From Streptomyces sp. NRRL S-337 (GTDB lineage Bacteria; Actinomycetota; Actinomycetes; Streptomycetales; Streptomycetaceae): a stretch of 64,000 nucleotides of DNA. The position numbers and the translations under genes were made by a program. Shown piece by piece: positions 46,481-56,836 of this stretch (position 1 is its first letter; the number at the start of each line of letters is the position of its first letter). The notes below the pieces were generated by a model, which was not told the DNA's origin, did not search any database, and saw nothing but the letters and a program-made list of their open reading frames with translations. The stretch is from assembly GCF_000720175.1 (NCBI RefSeq), contig NZ_JOIX01000031.1, positions 1-64,000 on the forward strand. Direction: 5' to 3'.

Positions 46481-47077
46481 TCATCCACCCAGGACGACCG
46501 GCTTGCCCGTCAGCTCCGCCCCGGCCGCCCGCAGCTCCTCCAGGGCCCGCTCGGTCGTACGGGCGGCCACCCCGGCGGTCAGGTCCAGCAGCACGTGCGT
46601 ACGCAGCCCGGCGGCGACCGCGTCCAGGGCGGTACGCCGTACGCAGTGATCGGTCGCGATGCCGACCACGTCCACCTCGGTGACGTCGTGCGCCCGCAGC
46701 CAGTCGCCGAGCCCGGTGCCGTTCTCGTCGGTGCCCTCGAAGCCGCTGTACGCGGCGGAGTGCGCGCCCTTGTCGAAGACCGCGTCGATCGCGCCGGAGG
46801 CGATGGCCGGGGCGAAGTTCGGATGGAAGCCGCTGCCCTCCGTGCCGGCCACGCAGTGCGCCGGCCAGGAGTGCTCGTAGTCCGGGTGGTCGGAGAAGTG
46901 GTCGCCCGGATCGATGTGGTGGTCCCGGGTGGCCACGACGTGGCGGTAGCAGCTGCCGGCGGTCTCGGCGATCAGATCGGTGATGGCCGCCGCGACATCC
47001 GCACCTCCCGCCACCGCGAGGCTGCCGCCCTCGCAGAAGTCGTTCTGCACGTCAACGACGATCAATGCCCGGTGCAT
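46481..47077 (-). CDS. pncA: Nicotinamidase
   Basis: A 198-residue isochorismatase-fold amidohydrolase that converts nicotinamide to nicotinate in NAD salvage. The catalytic triad is visible as Asp9 (IVVDVQNDF), a Lys near residue 101 (FDKGAHS) and Cys145 (GIATDHCVRRTALDA). The metal-site residues are in ATRDHHIDPGDHFSDHPDYEHSWPAHCVAGT. The product feeds nicotinate phosphoribosyltransferase, encoded by the next gene in the same direction 430 bp away. Confidence 0.95.
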   Translation of the reverse strand: MHRALIVVDVQNDFCEGGSLAVAGGADVAAAITDLIAETAGSCYRHVVATRDHHIDPGDHFSDHPDYEHSWPAHCVAGTEGSGFHPNFAPAIASGAIDAVFDKGAHSAAYSGFEGTDENGTGLGDWLRAHDVTEVDVVGIATDHCVRRTALDAVAAGLRTHVLLDLTAGVAARTTERALEELRAAGAELTGKPVVLGG

Positions 47078-47505
47078 GGTGCGTGCCTTCCGGCTGGGAA
47101 TCGGGTAAGAGGGCGCGGAGCGCGGAGCGGTGATGTGACCGAGGGTAGCCACTGCCGGGCATTTCCGGGAGTGCCCCACCATCCCACCCACCAGCAGCTA
47201 CACACTGTGATACCTTACGGGGAACTAATAACTCTCCGTAATCGTTGCCGGAAAAGAAGGAGGCCCGCCCGGCCCGAGCAAGAGCAGGCGCCCCCTCAAA
47301 GAGGCCCCTCACGGAGTCCTGTAAGAGGCCCTGCAAGAGGCCCCCATCAAAGAGGTCCCTCGACAGGCCCATCCAAGGCCCCTACATAGGCCGGTGGAGG
47401 AGGCCGAGGCGACGGACCACAGCCCGAGCCCACGGACCGCGGCCCGACAGAACCGCAGGCCTGCTCAATCCGACCCGTGACACGCACTCCGGTCGGCTCG
47501 CCCCG
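47078..47505. other. Intergenic region between pncA and pncB
   Basis: The 428 bp lie upstream of pncA and downstream of pncB. TTACGG (47215-47220) and CCGTAA (47236-47241) form an inverted repeat around an AT-rich core, a possible operator. About 47297-47360 has four AAGAGGCC/AAGAGGTCC repeats, roughly 10-25 bp apart. No gene is supported. Confidence 0.45.
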
Positions 47506-48834
47506 TCACACGAACTCCGTCGGCAGCACCGGCTCGCCGCGTGACAGCTGGGTGGCCGACAGGGGCAGGCGGGCGCGGGCGGTGATGTGGCGGTCGCGGG
47601 GGGCGTCCAGCGGCTCGCGGGCCACGACCTCGCCCCCGGTCACCAGCGGCACCTGCAGCTGGTGGTCCGCCAGCTCCGCCGGGACCGGCCCGGTGCCGAT
47701 GACCTCGGCCTCCGCGACGCCGTGCTCATCGAGCCGGCGGGCGGCCCATTTGCGGCCGCCGACCGAGGACTTGGCGCCCATCGACTTCTTCGCGACCGGC
47801 CGCAGCGGGGCGCCCGGGGCGTCGCTCTCGGCGCGGGCGACCAGCTTGTAGACCATCGAGCAGGTCGGGTGTCCGCTGCCGGTCACCAGCTGGGTGCCGA
47901 CGCCGTACGCGTCGACCGGGGCGGCGGCCAGCGAGGCGATGGCGTACTCGTCCAGGTCGCTGGTGACCACGATCTTGGTCTTCTCGGCGCCCAGCTCGTC
48001 CAGCTGCTGGCGCACCCGGTGGGCGATCAGCAGCAGGTCGCCGGAGTCGATCCGGACGGCGCCCAGGCCCGGGCCGGCCACCTCGACGGCGGTGCGCACG
48101 GCCTCGGCGACGTCGAAGGTGTCCACGAGCAGGGTGGTGCCACTGCCGAGGGTCTCCACCTGGGCGGTGAAGGCGTCGCGCTCGGTGTCGTGGAGGAGGG
48201 TGAAGGCGTGCGCGCTGGTGCCGACGGTGGGGATGTTGTAGCGGAAGCCGGCGGCCAAGTCGGAGGTGACGTGGAAGCCGCCGACGTAGGCGGCGCGGGC
48301 CGCGGCGACGGCGGAGAGTTCGTGGGTGCGGCGGGCGCCCATCTCCATCAGGGGGCGGTCGCCGGCCGCGACGGCCATCCGGGAGGCGGCCGCGGCCACC
48401 GCGGAGTCGTGGTTGAGGATCGAGAGGATGACCGTCTCCAGGAGGACGGCCTCGGCGAAGGTGCCCTCGACGCGCATGATCGGCGAGCCGGGGAAGTAGA
48501 CCTCGCCCTCGGGGTAGCCCCAGATGTCGCCGCGGAAGCGGTAGTCGGCGAGCCAGGCCAGGGTGGGCTCGTCGAGGATGCCGCGCTCGCGCAGGAAGCC
48601 GAGGATCGTGTCGTCGAAGCGGAAGTTCTCCACCGCGTCGAGCACCCGGCCGGTGCCGGCCACCACGCCGTAGCGTCGACCCTCGGGCAGCCGGCGGGTG
48701 AAGACCTCGAAGACGGCGCGCCTGTCCCCGGTGCCGGACCGCAACGCGGCCTGCAGCATGGTGAGTTCGTACTGGTCGGTGAAGAGCGCAGTCGACGGCA
48801 CGGCCACCGGCAGCCCCAGGTCTGCTGTGTTCAT
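47506..48834 (-). CDS. pncB: Nicotinate phosphoribosyltransferase
   Basis: A 442-residue NAPRT that makes nicotinate mononucleotide from nicotinate and PRPP. Motifs include ALFTDQYELTMLQAALRSG at the N-terminus, MEMGARRTHELSAVAAARAAYVGGFHVTSD, AHAFTLLHDTE, LLVDTFDV, AVRIDSGDL and DAYGVGTQLVTGSGHP. The C-terminus carries a Lys-rich stretch (PVAKKSMGAKSSVGGRKWAARR). With pncA it makes a complete nicotinamide salvage route. ATG 48834 is chosen for the family N-terminus; an upstream start at 48927 is less likely. Confidence 0.94.
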   Translation of the reverse strand: MNTADLGLPVAVPSTALFTDQYELTMLQAALRSGTGDRRAVFEVFTRRLPEGRRYGVVAGTGRVLDAVENFRFDDTILGFLRERGILDEPTLAWLADYRFRGDIWGYPEGEVYFPGSPIMRVEGTFAEAVLLETVILSILNHDSAVAAAASRMAVAAGDRPLMEMGARRTHELSAVAAARAAYVGGFHVTSDLAAGFRYNIPTVGTSAHAFTLLHDTERDAFTAQVETLGSGTTLLVDTFDVAEAVRTAVEVAGPGLGAVRIDSGDLLLIAHRVRQQLDELGAEKTKIVVTSDLDEYAIASLAAAPVDAYGVGTQLVTGSGHPTCSMVYKLVARAESDAPGAPLRPVAKKSMGAKSSVGGRKWAARRLDEHGVAEAEVIGTGPVPAELADHQLQVPLVTGGEVVAREPLDAPRDRHITARARLPLSATQLSRGEPVLPTEFV

Positions 48835-48857
48835 GAGGGAGATGCTACCCCCAATAC

Positions 48858-48872
48858 TCGTCACTTTGACGA
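48858..48872. promoter_or_regulatory. Palindrome upstream of pncB
   Basis: TCGTCA-CTT-TGACGA lies 23 bp before the pncB start, in a locally AT-richer segment. NAD salvage genes in actinobacteria are often controlled by NrtR- or NiaR-type repressors, so this is a candidate operator. The identity of the regulator is inference. Confidence 0.35.
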
Positions 48873-48889
48873 TAGTGGTGGAGACGCCC

Positions 48890-49045
48890 GACCAGCTCGC
48901 CACCGGACCCGCCCGGGGCTCCCGCACTGGACCCGACCAGCTCCCGAACTGCGGACCTGACCAGGCTCCCGACCAGGCTCCCGAACCGGACCCGACCAGG
49001 CTCCCGAACCGTGAGCCCGACCGGCCTCCCGCACTGGATCCGCCC
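48890..49045. repeat. Short degenerate tandem repeats upstream of clpS
   Basis: Repeated units such as CCCGACCAGGCTCCCGAACC recur about six times with variation. The rest of the 48835-49196 gap contains no gene that I can support. Confidence 0.6.
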
Positions 49046-49196
49046 TCGGTCCCGCAGCGTCCTCACCCCACCCCGCCGTTCACCTCTCGACAGGCCCCCG
49101 CTCGCCGACCAACCCACCCCACCCCCCCATCCCCCGACGCGGCCCAGGTGAGGGGCATTTGTGCATGGCAGGCCCCTGGGTGGCAGCATGGGGCGT

Positions 49197-49550
49197 GTGA
49201 GCGCCCACCCGTCACCCACGATCACGCTCCGGCCGCATCACTGCACGCTCAGTGTGCCGGTCGAGATCGAGCGTCCCGAGTCGAGCGAGGCCCCGTTCGA
49301 GGTGCCCGAGCCGGACGTCCCGTGGGTCACGATCGTCCACAACGACCCCGTCAACCTCATGAGCTACGTCTCCTATGTCTTCCAGACGTACTTCGGTTAC
49401 TCCAAGGACAAGGCGCACCAGTTGATGCTCGACGTCCATCACAAGGGCCGCGCGGTGGTCTCCAGCGGCAGCCGCGAGGAAATGGAACGGGACGTACAGG
49501 CCATGCACGGCTACGGCCTGTGGGCGACCCTGCAGCAGGACCGCCGATGA
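49197..49550 (+). CDS. clpS: ATP-dependent Clp protease adaptor ClpS
   Basis: A 117-residue N-recognin adaptor that delivers N-degron substrates to ClpA/ClpC-ClpP. The folded core [71 protein letters not shown] contains the conserved NDPVNL and VHxxG residues of the binding pocket. The N-terminal 40 residues are flexible. Starts at 49188 (ATG) or 49161 (GTG) are alternatives. The stop overlaps the next gene (ATGA). Confidence 0.93.
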   Translation: MSAHPSPTITLRPHHCTLSVPVEIERPESSEAPFEVPEPDVPWVTIVHNDPVNLMSYVSYVFQTYFGYSKDKAHQLMLDVHHKGRAVVSSGSREEMERDVQAMHGYGLWATLQQDRR

Positions 49551-50143
49551 CCGGACACTTCGAGCCGCTGCCCGACGGCGGCGCGGCGGTACCGCTCGAC
49601 GAGGTCGAGATCTCCATCCTGCGCAGCCTCGCGGTGCAGCTGATGGAGCTGATGGGGCCGGGCGAGCAGGCCGCCGACGACGAGAGCGAGGACCTGCTGG
49701 CGTCGGTGTTCAACGACGGCCCCAGCGAGCCGCCCGCCGACCCGGTCCTGGCCCGGCTCTTCCCCGATGCCTACGGCGGCCCGGACCTGGTCCCGGACGA
49801 CGACGTGCGCGCCGCGGCCGCGGAGTTCCGCCGCTATACGGAGAACGATCTGCGCGCCCGTAAGCGGACGGACGCCCTCGCGCTGATCCGGGCGCTGGAC
49901 ACACTCTCGCCGTCCGGCGGTGATCCGGCGGTGCTGCGGCTGACCGCCGACGAGTGCCGGCAGTGGCTGGGTGCCCTCAACGACCTCAGGCTGGCGATCG
50001 GTACGCGCCTGGAGGTCACCGACGAGGAGGACGGCGGCGAGCTGCTGCGGCTGCCGGACAGCGATCCGCGCAAGCCGATGGTGATGGCGTACCTGTGGCT
50101 GGGCGGGCTGCAGGAGACGCTCGTCGAGTCGCTGACGGCCTGA
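49547..50143 (+). CDS. DUF2017 family protein
   Basis: A 198-residue actinobacterial protein that nearly always follows clpS. It is helical and acidic: [59 protein letters not shown], then [26 protein letters not shown]. Function is unknown; translational coupling to clpS suggests a role in proteolysis. Confidence 0.9.
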   Translation: MTGHFEPLPDGGAAVPLDEVEISILRSLAVQLMELMGPGEQAADDESEDLLASVFNDGPSEPPADPVLARLFPDAYGGPDLVPDDDVRAAAAEFRRYTENDLRARKRTDALALIRALDTLSPSGGDPAVLRLTADECRQWLGALNDLRLAIGTRLEVTDEEDGGELLRLPDSDPRKPMVMAYLWLGGLQETLVESLTA

Positions 50144-50165
50144 AATCTACTTGCAGGGGGCACGG

Positions 50166-50211
50166 GGTCCGCTTGCCGGCGGCAGGCGGACCTGCCCACG
50201 GGGGTGGGCAG
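50166..50211 (+). terminator. Two adjacent hairpins after the clpS-DUF2017 operon
   Basis: The first is GGTCCGCTTGCC-GGC-GGCAGGCGGACC (50166-50192, one G-T pair). The second is CTGCCCAC-GGGG-GTGGGCAG (50192-50211). They share a base and begin 22 bp past the stop. Confidence 0.75.
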
Positions 50212-50606
50212 GGGCGGATTCGGCCGCGGGTCGGGGTCCCGGCGGCAGGTCGATGACCGCCCGAAGGGGAGGGAGTCGGGCATATCGCCCGACGCGTCCC
50301 GGTGTGCCGGGGGCTGGGTGTTCGCTCAGCGGAGGCTCAAATCCGGATAACGATCGCGTCACACCCAGCCGGGTAGTGCGCCGCCATTCGCCCCTCTTGT
50401 CCGTATTTGCCGGGCGTGTGACGTATCTCATCCCTAGGCGATCAAGTTAACGCCGTGATAAATGTTCACGACCTGCCGCGCGTGACGCCACCCTTGTCGC
50501 CGCGGGAGCGCTGAGCCGGCCGACCGTCGGCGTGCAGGACTCCATCCGGGGGGATCGGGACCCGATCCGGACAGACCGGGTCGGTATGGAGAAAGGCGCA
50601 CCACTC
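50212..50606 (+). other. Regulatory region upstream of amino-acid permease gene
   Basis: The 395 bp hold no gene. Near 50444-50472 the AT-richer AGTTAACGCCGTGATAAATGTTCACG is the likely promoter/operator zone; I cannot assign a regulator. Confidence 0.4.
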
Positions 50607-52046
50607 ATGACCTCTGTGCAGGTCGACAAGCAGCACGACGGCAACGAGGCAGCTGGAAAGGCCCCCGAAGAGGGCTATCAGCGAGGTCTGGGCAACCGGC
50701 AGATCCAGATGATCGCCATTGGTGGCGCCATCGGCACGGGCCTGTTCCTCGGAGCGGGCAAGGCCATTTCGATGGCCGGGCCGAGCATCATCCTCGCCTA
50801 CGCCATCGTCGGTCTGGTCATCTTCTTCATCATGCGGGCCCTGGGCGAGCTGCTCATGTACCGGCCCGTTTCCGGGTCTTTCTCGGAATACGGCCGCGAA
50901 TTCCTGGGCCCGTTCATCGGCTTTGTGACCGGCTGGACGTACTGGCTCTTCTGGGTCGTCACCGGAATTACGGAAGTCACCGCCGCGGCCACCTATGTCC
51001 AATACTGGAACAAGGGCATACCGCAATGGGCGTCGGCGCTGGTCTTCACCGTCGCGCTCTTCGGCATCAACCTGATCTCGGTGAAGCTCTTCGGCGAGCT
51101 CGAATTCTGGTTCTCGATGGTCAAGGTCACCGCGATCATCGGCATGATCCTGATCGGCATCGGCGTGATCACCCTCGGTTTCTCCGACGCCGGTGACACC
51201 GCCTCGTTCACCCTGCTCTGGTCGCACGGCGGGTTCTTCCCCAAGGGCATCGGCGGCACGCTGATGACGCTCCAGATCGTGATGTTCGCCTTCCTCGCCG
51301 TCGAACTCGTCGGCGTCACCGCCGGTGAGGCGACGAACCCGAAGAAGGTCCTGCCCAAGGCGATCAACACCGTGCCGTGGCGGATCGGCCTCTTCTACAT
51401 CGGTGCGCTGATCATCATCCTGTCCGTGGTCAGCTGGACGGCCTTCAAGCCGGGCGTGAGCCCGTTCGTCGCCGCCTTCCAGCAGATCGGCCTGCCCGCC
51501 GGCGCCGGCATCGTCAACTTCGTCGTGCTGACCGCCGCGCTCTCCTCGGCCAACTCCGGCATGTACTCCACCGGCCGGATGCTGCGCGACCTGGCGCTCA
51601 ACGGCCAGGGCCCGAAGTTCTTCACCCGCCTCAGCAAGAACGGCCTGCCCACCTGGGGCACCGGCGTCTCCGTCGCGATGATGCTGGCCGGCGTCTGGAT
51701 CAACTACCAGTGGCCCGGCGACGCGTTCAACTACGTCGTCTCCTTCGCCACCATCTCCGGTATGTGGGCCTGGATCGTCATCCTGCTCTCGCAGCTGCGC
51801 TACCGGGCCAAGGCGAACCGCGGCGAGCTCCCGCAGTCCGAGTTCAAGGCCCCCGGCAGCCCGTACACCTCGGTGTTCGCGCTGGCCTTCATCGCCATGG
51901 TGATCGTGATGATGGGTCTCGACCCGGACGCCCGGATCTCGCTCTACGCGGCTCCCGTGTGGGCGCTCATCATGGGCGTCGGCTACCTGTGCATCCAGCG
52001 CAAGAACGCCGCCGAGGCCGCCAACGCCCCGGCGAACCAGGGCTGA
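50607..52046 (+). CDS. Amino acid permease (APC superfamily, AAT family)
   Basis: A 479-residue, 12-helix transporter. The family signature is YQRGLGNRQIQMIAIGGAIGTGLFLGAGKAISMAGPS, followed by FIMRALGELLMYRPVSGSFSEYGREFLGPFIGFVTGWTYW and GEATNPKKVLPKAINTVPWRI. Substrate specificity (GABA, proline, D-Ser/D-Ala or an aromatic acid) cannot be fixed by eye. ATG 50607 matches the family N-terminus MTSVQVDK; ATG 50586 is possible. Confidence 0.92.
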   Translation: MTSVQVDKQHDGNEAAGKAPEEGYQRGLGNRQIQMIAIGGAIGTGLFLGAGKAISMAGPSIILAYAIVGLVIFFIMRALGELLMYRPVSGSFSEYGREFLGPFIGFVTGWTYWLFWVVTGITEVTAAATYVQYWNKGIPQWASALVFTVALFGINLISVKLFGELEFWFSMVKVTAIIGMILIGIGVITLGFSDAGDTASFTLLWSHGGFFPKGIGGTLMTLQIVMFAFLAVELVGVTAGEATNPKKVLPKAINTVPWRIGLFYIGALIIILSVVSWTAFKPGVSPFVAAFQQIGLPAGAGIVNFVVLTAALSSANSGMYSTGRMLRDLALNGQGPKFFTRLSKNGLPTWGTGVSVAMMLAGVWINYQWPGDAFNYVVSFATISGMWAWIVILLSQLRYRAKANRGELPQSEFKAPGSPYTSVFALAFIAMVIVMMGLDPDARISLYAAPVWALIMGVGYLCIQRKNAAEAANAPANQG

Positions 52047-52099
52047 TCGACCGGCCGTCCGGCGCCGCCGGCGGTCCGGAAGGACCGGCTGTCCAGCAT

Positions 52100-52140
52100 G
52101 CGGGCCGGTGCGTACCACTCTTCGGTACGCGCCGGCCCGC
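52100..52140 (+). terminator. Terminator after amino-acid permease gene
   Basis: A 17-bp stem, GCGGGCCGGTGCGTACC with GGTACGCGCCGGCCCGC (one G-T pair), and a 7-nt loop. The mec start is only 18 bp downstream, so mec probably starts its transcript within or just after this element. Confidence 0.75.
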
Positions 52141-52158
52141 GTGTCTATTCTTGGCGCC

Positions 52159-52584
52159 ATGCTGACCCTCACCAAGGCCCTTCACGACCAGATCGTCGAG
52201 CACGCCCGCCAGGACCACCCCGACGAGGCCTGCGGCGTGGTCGCGGGCCCGGCCGGCAGCGGCCGCCCCGAGCGGTTCGTCCCGATGCTGAACGCCGCCC
52301 GGTCGCCCACGTTCTACGAATTCGACTCCTCGGACCTGCTCAAGCTCTACCGCGAGATGGACGACCGGGACGAGGAGCCGGTGATCATCTACCACTCGCA
52401 CACCGCCACCGAGGCCTACCCCTCGCGCACCGACATCTCGTACGCCAACGAGCCCGGCGCCCACTACGTGCTGGTCTCCACGGCCGACACCGACGACGCC
52501 GGCCCCTTCCAGTTCCGCTCGTTCCGGATCGTCGACGGCACGGTCACCGAGGAAGAGGTCGAGATCGTGGCGGAGTACTCCTGA
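52159..52584 (+). CDS. mec: Mec-like JAMM/MPN+ metalloprotease (M67)
   Basis: A 141-residue zinc peptidase. The JAMM residues are Glu23 (DEACG), His79 and His81 (IIYHSHTATEAYPSRTD), a Ser, and Asp92. In Mycobacterium tuberculosis, Mec releases cysteine from the CysO-cysteine adduct. Here it lies about 500 bp upstream of cysO and cysM, on the same strand, which supports that role. It may also trim the CysO C-terminus, which ends GGMV rather than GG. Confidence 0.9.
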   Translation: MLTLTKALHDQIVEHARQDHPDEACGVVAGPAGSGRPERFVPMLNAARSPTFYEFDSSDLLKLYREMDDRDEEPVIIYHSHTATEAYPSRTDISYANEPGAHYVLVSTADTDDAGPFQFRSFRIVDGTVTEEEVEIVAEYS

Positions 52585-52800
52585 TCCGGCCCTGCGGAGT
52601 GCTCCTGACCCGGTACTTCTGTCCCGGCGCGGGAGCCGGGTGGGTGGGCGCTCACCGGGCCGCGCGGCAGCCCGGGAAGATCGCGTCCCAACTGGCGTAC
52701 ACCAACCGTCCGCATGATGGGACATGGTTCCAATACCCGGACCGGGAATCGATACGATGCCCGCATGGTTGACCACGACGTGAGCGAGAAGAGGCCGGGC

Positions 52801-52941
52801 ATGCTGCTGCTGCTCGCTCCGCTCGCCACGCGTCGCTCCGCATCGGCCCTGCTGGGCGCGTTCGGCTGCGGAGCCGCACGGCTGCACGTCGATCTGTGCC
52901 GCCTGTCCAGCGCCATCTGTCCGCGCTGCGCCGCCGGCTGA
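52801..52941 (+). CDS. Putative cysteine-codon leader peptide upstream of cysO-cysM
   Basis: A 46-residue open frame, MLLLLAPLATRRSASALLGA..., ends in LHVDLCRLSSAICPRCAAG, with three Cys codons in the last 14 residues plus an earlier one. AGAGG lies 7 nt upstream of ATG 52801. The HVDLCR-SSA-C core is the form taken by annotated putative leader peptides before sulfur genes in actinomycetes. Just downstream are GCCCG-AC-CGGGC and GC-rich repeats that could form alternative stems. A candidate -10 (TACGAT) lies at 52753-52758. In-frame starts at 52765 and 52780 are possible. Confidence 0.6.
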   Translation: MLLLLAPLATRRSASALLGAFGCGAARLHVDLCRLSSAICPRCAAG

Positions 52942-54321
<1,380 letters not shown>

Positions 54322-54652
54322 CGGGACCCCGGTGCCGGGCCGCTTCGGCGGGGGCCGGGGCGGCCCGGGCAGCGAGCGTCGTACGGCCCGGCAACGGGGC
54401 CTCGCGGTGGGCGTCGCACGGCCGGCAACGGGCCCTCGCGGTGGGCGTCGCACGGCCGTGCGGGCCGTCAGCCCGGACTGGTGATTCCGCCCACAGCTCG
54501 CCCCGCCGGAGGAGCCACCGGACCTTTTGCGCCTTACGCTCGTGGGCACCGCACAGAACGCCCAAGACCCGGCAGCACCCGGCAAAGGCCCCGCCGGGAG
54601 TACCCGCACGGACCGCCGGCCGCCGCCCCCGCCCACGGAGGTTCACCCCCGT
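54322..54652 (+). repeat. Intergenic region with a tandem repeat
   Basis: A unit of about 35 bp (GGCAACGGGGCCTCGCGGTGGGCGTCGCACGGCC-type) is repeated about twice at 54383-54452. The rest of the 331 bp holds no gene that I can support. Confidence 0.55.
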
Positions 54653-55405
54653 ATGAAGCTCACTGTCGTCGGTTGCTCGGGGTCGTTCCCTTCCACGGAA
54701 TCGGCCTGTTCGAGCTACCTCCTGGAGGCCGACGGCTTCAGGCTGCTCCTCGACATGGGCAACGGAGCCCTGGGCGAGCTGCAGCGCCACTCCGGCCTGT
54801 ACGACCTGGACGCCGTGCTTCTGTCGCATCTGCACGCCGATCACTGCATCGACCTGTGCGGCTATTTCGTGGTGCGCTACTACCGCCCCGACGGCGGCCG
54901 CTGCGACCCGATGCCGGTCTACGGGCCGGCCGGCACCGAGCAGCGGCTCACCGTCGCGCACGCCGACGTGCCGCACGACGGCGCGATGAGCGAGGTCTTC
55001 GACTTCCGCACGCTGACGCCCGGCACGTTCACCGTCGGGCCGTTCACCATCCGCACCGAGCGGGTCAGCCACCCGGTGGAGGCATTCGGCTTCCGCATCG
55101 AGCACAACGGCCGGTCGCTGACGTACTCCGGCGACACCGGGCCCTGCGAGGCGCTGGGCTCCCTGGCGGCGGGCAGTGACCTCTTCCTGTGCGAGGCGTC
55201 GTTCACCTACGGCAAGGAAGACATCCCGGACCTGCACCTGAACGGCCGGGAGGCCGGCGAGCACGCCCGGCGGGCGGGCGTCGGCCGGCTGGTGCTCACC
55301 CACATCCCGCCGTGGACCGACCCGGAGATCAGCGTCCGCGACGCGCAGAAGGTCTACGACGGGCCGGTCGAGGTCGCCCGGGCGGGCGTGGTCTACGAGA
55401 TCTGA
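54653..55405 (+). CDS. Metallo-beta-lactamase fold hydrolase
   Basis: A 250-residue MBL-fold protein of the RNase Z-like/cAMP phosphodiesterase-like branch: KLTVVGCSGSFPSTESACSSYLLEADGFRLLLDMGNGALGEL, metal motif LSHLHADHCIDLCG (HxHxDH), then SHPVEAFGFRIEHNGRSLTYSGDTGPCEALG and LVLTHIPPW. It lacks the exosite of true RNase Z. It sits downstream of cysM, a linkage common in actinobacteria, but its role is unknown. ATG 54653 has GGAGG 11 nt upstream. Confidence 0.9.
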   Translation: MKLTVVGCSGSFPSTESACSSYLLEADGFRLLLDMGNGALGELQRHSGLYDLDAVLLSHLHADHCIDLCGYFVVRYYRPDGGRCDPMPVYGPAGTEQRLTVAHADVPHDGAMSEVFDFRTLTPGTFTVGPFTIRTERVSHPVEAFGFRIEHNGRSLTYSGDTGPCEALGSLAAGSDLFLCEASFTYGKEDIPDLHLNGREAGEHARRAGVGRLVLTHIPPWTDPEISVRDAQKVYDGPVEVARAGVVYEI

Positions 55406-55441
55406 AGCGGGCGGACCCGCGTCACGCCACGCCACGACACG

Positions 55442-55479
55442 ACAGGGCCCCGGAACCAGCTGTGGTTCCGGGGCCCTGT
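55442..55479 (+). terminator. Bidirectional terminator between MBL gene and nagE2
   Basis: A 17-bp perfect stem, ACAGGGCCCCGGAACCA with TGGTTCCGGGGCCCTGT, and the loop GCTG. The flanks (CACGACACG and GTGTCGTGTCG) extend the palindrome. It separates convergent genes. Confidence 0.8.
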
Positions 55480-55533
55480 GTCGTGTCGCGGCGTGACGCC
55501 CGTGTGGTGGCGGGACGCCGTGGGCGCGGCGGC

Positions 55534-56787
55534 CTACGCCTTCGTCAGGTCCTCGATCTCCTCCTCGGGCTCCCGGCCCGGGGTGGTCAGGTTGAACTTG
55601 CTGATCGCGAACCGGAACAGCACGTAGTAGACCACCGCGAAGGCCAGACCGATCGGGATGATCATCCAGGGCTTGGTGGCGAGGGACCAGTTCATCGCGT
55701 AGTCGATGGCGCCGGCCGAGAAGGTGAAGCCATCGTGCACGCCCAGGGCCCAGGTCAGCGCCATCGAGACGGCGGTCAGCACCGCGTGGATCGCGTACAG
55801 CACCGGGGCGATGAACATGAACGAGAACTCGATCGGCTCGGTGATGCCGCAGACGAAGGAGGTCAGCGCCAGCGAGATCATCATGCCCAGCACGGCCTTG
55901 CGGCGCTCGGGGCGGGCGGCGTGCGCGATGGCCAGGGCGGCGGCCGGCAGACCGAACATCATGATCGGGAAGAAGCCGGACATGAACTGGCCGGCGGACG
56001 GGTCGCCGGCGAAGAAGCGGCCGATGTCGCCGTGCGCGACCTTGCCCGCGGCGTCGGTGAAGTCACCGAGCTGGAACCACGAGACGGTGTTGACGAACTG
56101 GTGCATGCCGATCGGCAGCAGCGCCCGGTTGATCAGGCCGAAGAGGCCGGAGCCGGCCGCGCCGAGCCCGGTCATCCACTCGCCGAAGCTGGAGATGGCG
56201 CTGCCGACCGGCTCCCAGACGAGGAGGAACAGCACGCCGACGGCGGTGCCGACGAACGCCATGATGATCGGGACGAGCCGGCGGCCGTTGAAGAAGCCCA
56301 GCCATTCCTTCAGCTGCTTGCGGTGGTAGCGCTGCCAGAGGACCGCGGCGAGCAGACCCATGACGATGCCGCCGAGGACGCCCGGGTTGTTGACGACCGG
56401 CTCGACCCACTTGCCCTTCTCGATGTGGCCCTCGGTGACCGGGAACGCCTTGAGGACGTTGCTGTAGACCAGGAAGCCGACCAGGGCGGCGAGCGCCGTG
56501 GAGCCGTCGGACTTCTTCGCGAAGCCGATGGCCACGCCTATGCAGAACAGCAGCGGCAGGTTGTCGAAGACCGCGCCACCGGCCGCGGCGAAGACCTTGC
56601 TGACGTCGACCCAGCCCAGGCCCTTCTCACCGAAGACGTCCGGCTGGCCGAGGCGGTTGAGGATGCCCGCGGCGGGCAGGACGGCGATCGGCAGCTGGAG
56701 GCTGCGGCCGATCTTCTGCAGGCCCTGGAACAGGCCGGAGCCCCGCTTCTTCGCGGGGGCCGCCTTCGCGGCGGTGGCCGAACTCAT
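55534..56787 (-). CDS. nagE2: PTS N-acetylglucosamine-specific IIC permease (NagE2-like)
   Basis: A 417-residue EIIC of the glucose/GlcNAc family that imports and phosphorylates GlcNAc together with IIB and IIA. It starts GLFQGLQKIGRSLQLPIAVLPAAGILNRLGQPDVFG and has AIGFAKKSDGSTALAALVGF, FFNGRRLVPIIMA, FFPIMMFGLPAAALAI and the substrate-site GITEPIEFSFMFIAPVLY. It lacks fused IIA/IIB domains. AGGAGGA precedes the ATG. Three dre-like boxes lie 49-89 bp upstream. It is assigned as nagE2 because it is the copy distant from nagF, as in S. coelicolor. Confidence 0.92.
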   Translation of the reverse strand: MSSATAAKAAPAKKRGSGLFQGLQKIGRSLQLPIAVLPAAGILNRLGQPDVFGEKGLGWVDVSKVFAAAGGAVFDNLPLLFCIGVAIGFAKKSDGSTALAALVGFLVYSNVLKAFPVTEGHIEKGKWVEPVVNNPGVLGGIVMGLLAAVLWQRYHRKQLKEWLGFFNGRRLVPIIMAFVGTAVGVLFLLVWEPVGSAISSFGEWMTGLGAAGSGLFGLINRALLPIGMHQFVNTVSWFQLGDFTDAAGKVAHGDIGRFFAGDPSAGQFMSGFFPIMMFGLPAAALAIAHAARPERRKAVLGMMISLALTSFVCGITEPIEFSFMFIAPVLYAIHAVLTAVSMALTWALGVHDGFTFSAGAIDYAMNWSLATKPWMIIPIGLAFAVVYYVLFRFAISKFNLTTPGREPEEEIEDLTKA

Positions 56788-56836
56788 CGGATTCCTCCTG
56801 GTGAAGCGGGCATGTGCAGGGGGAAGGCCCGCTGGT

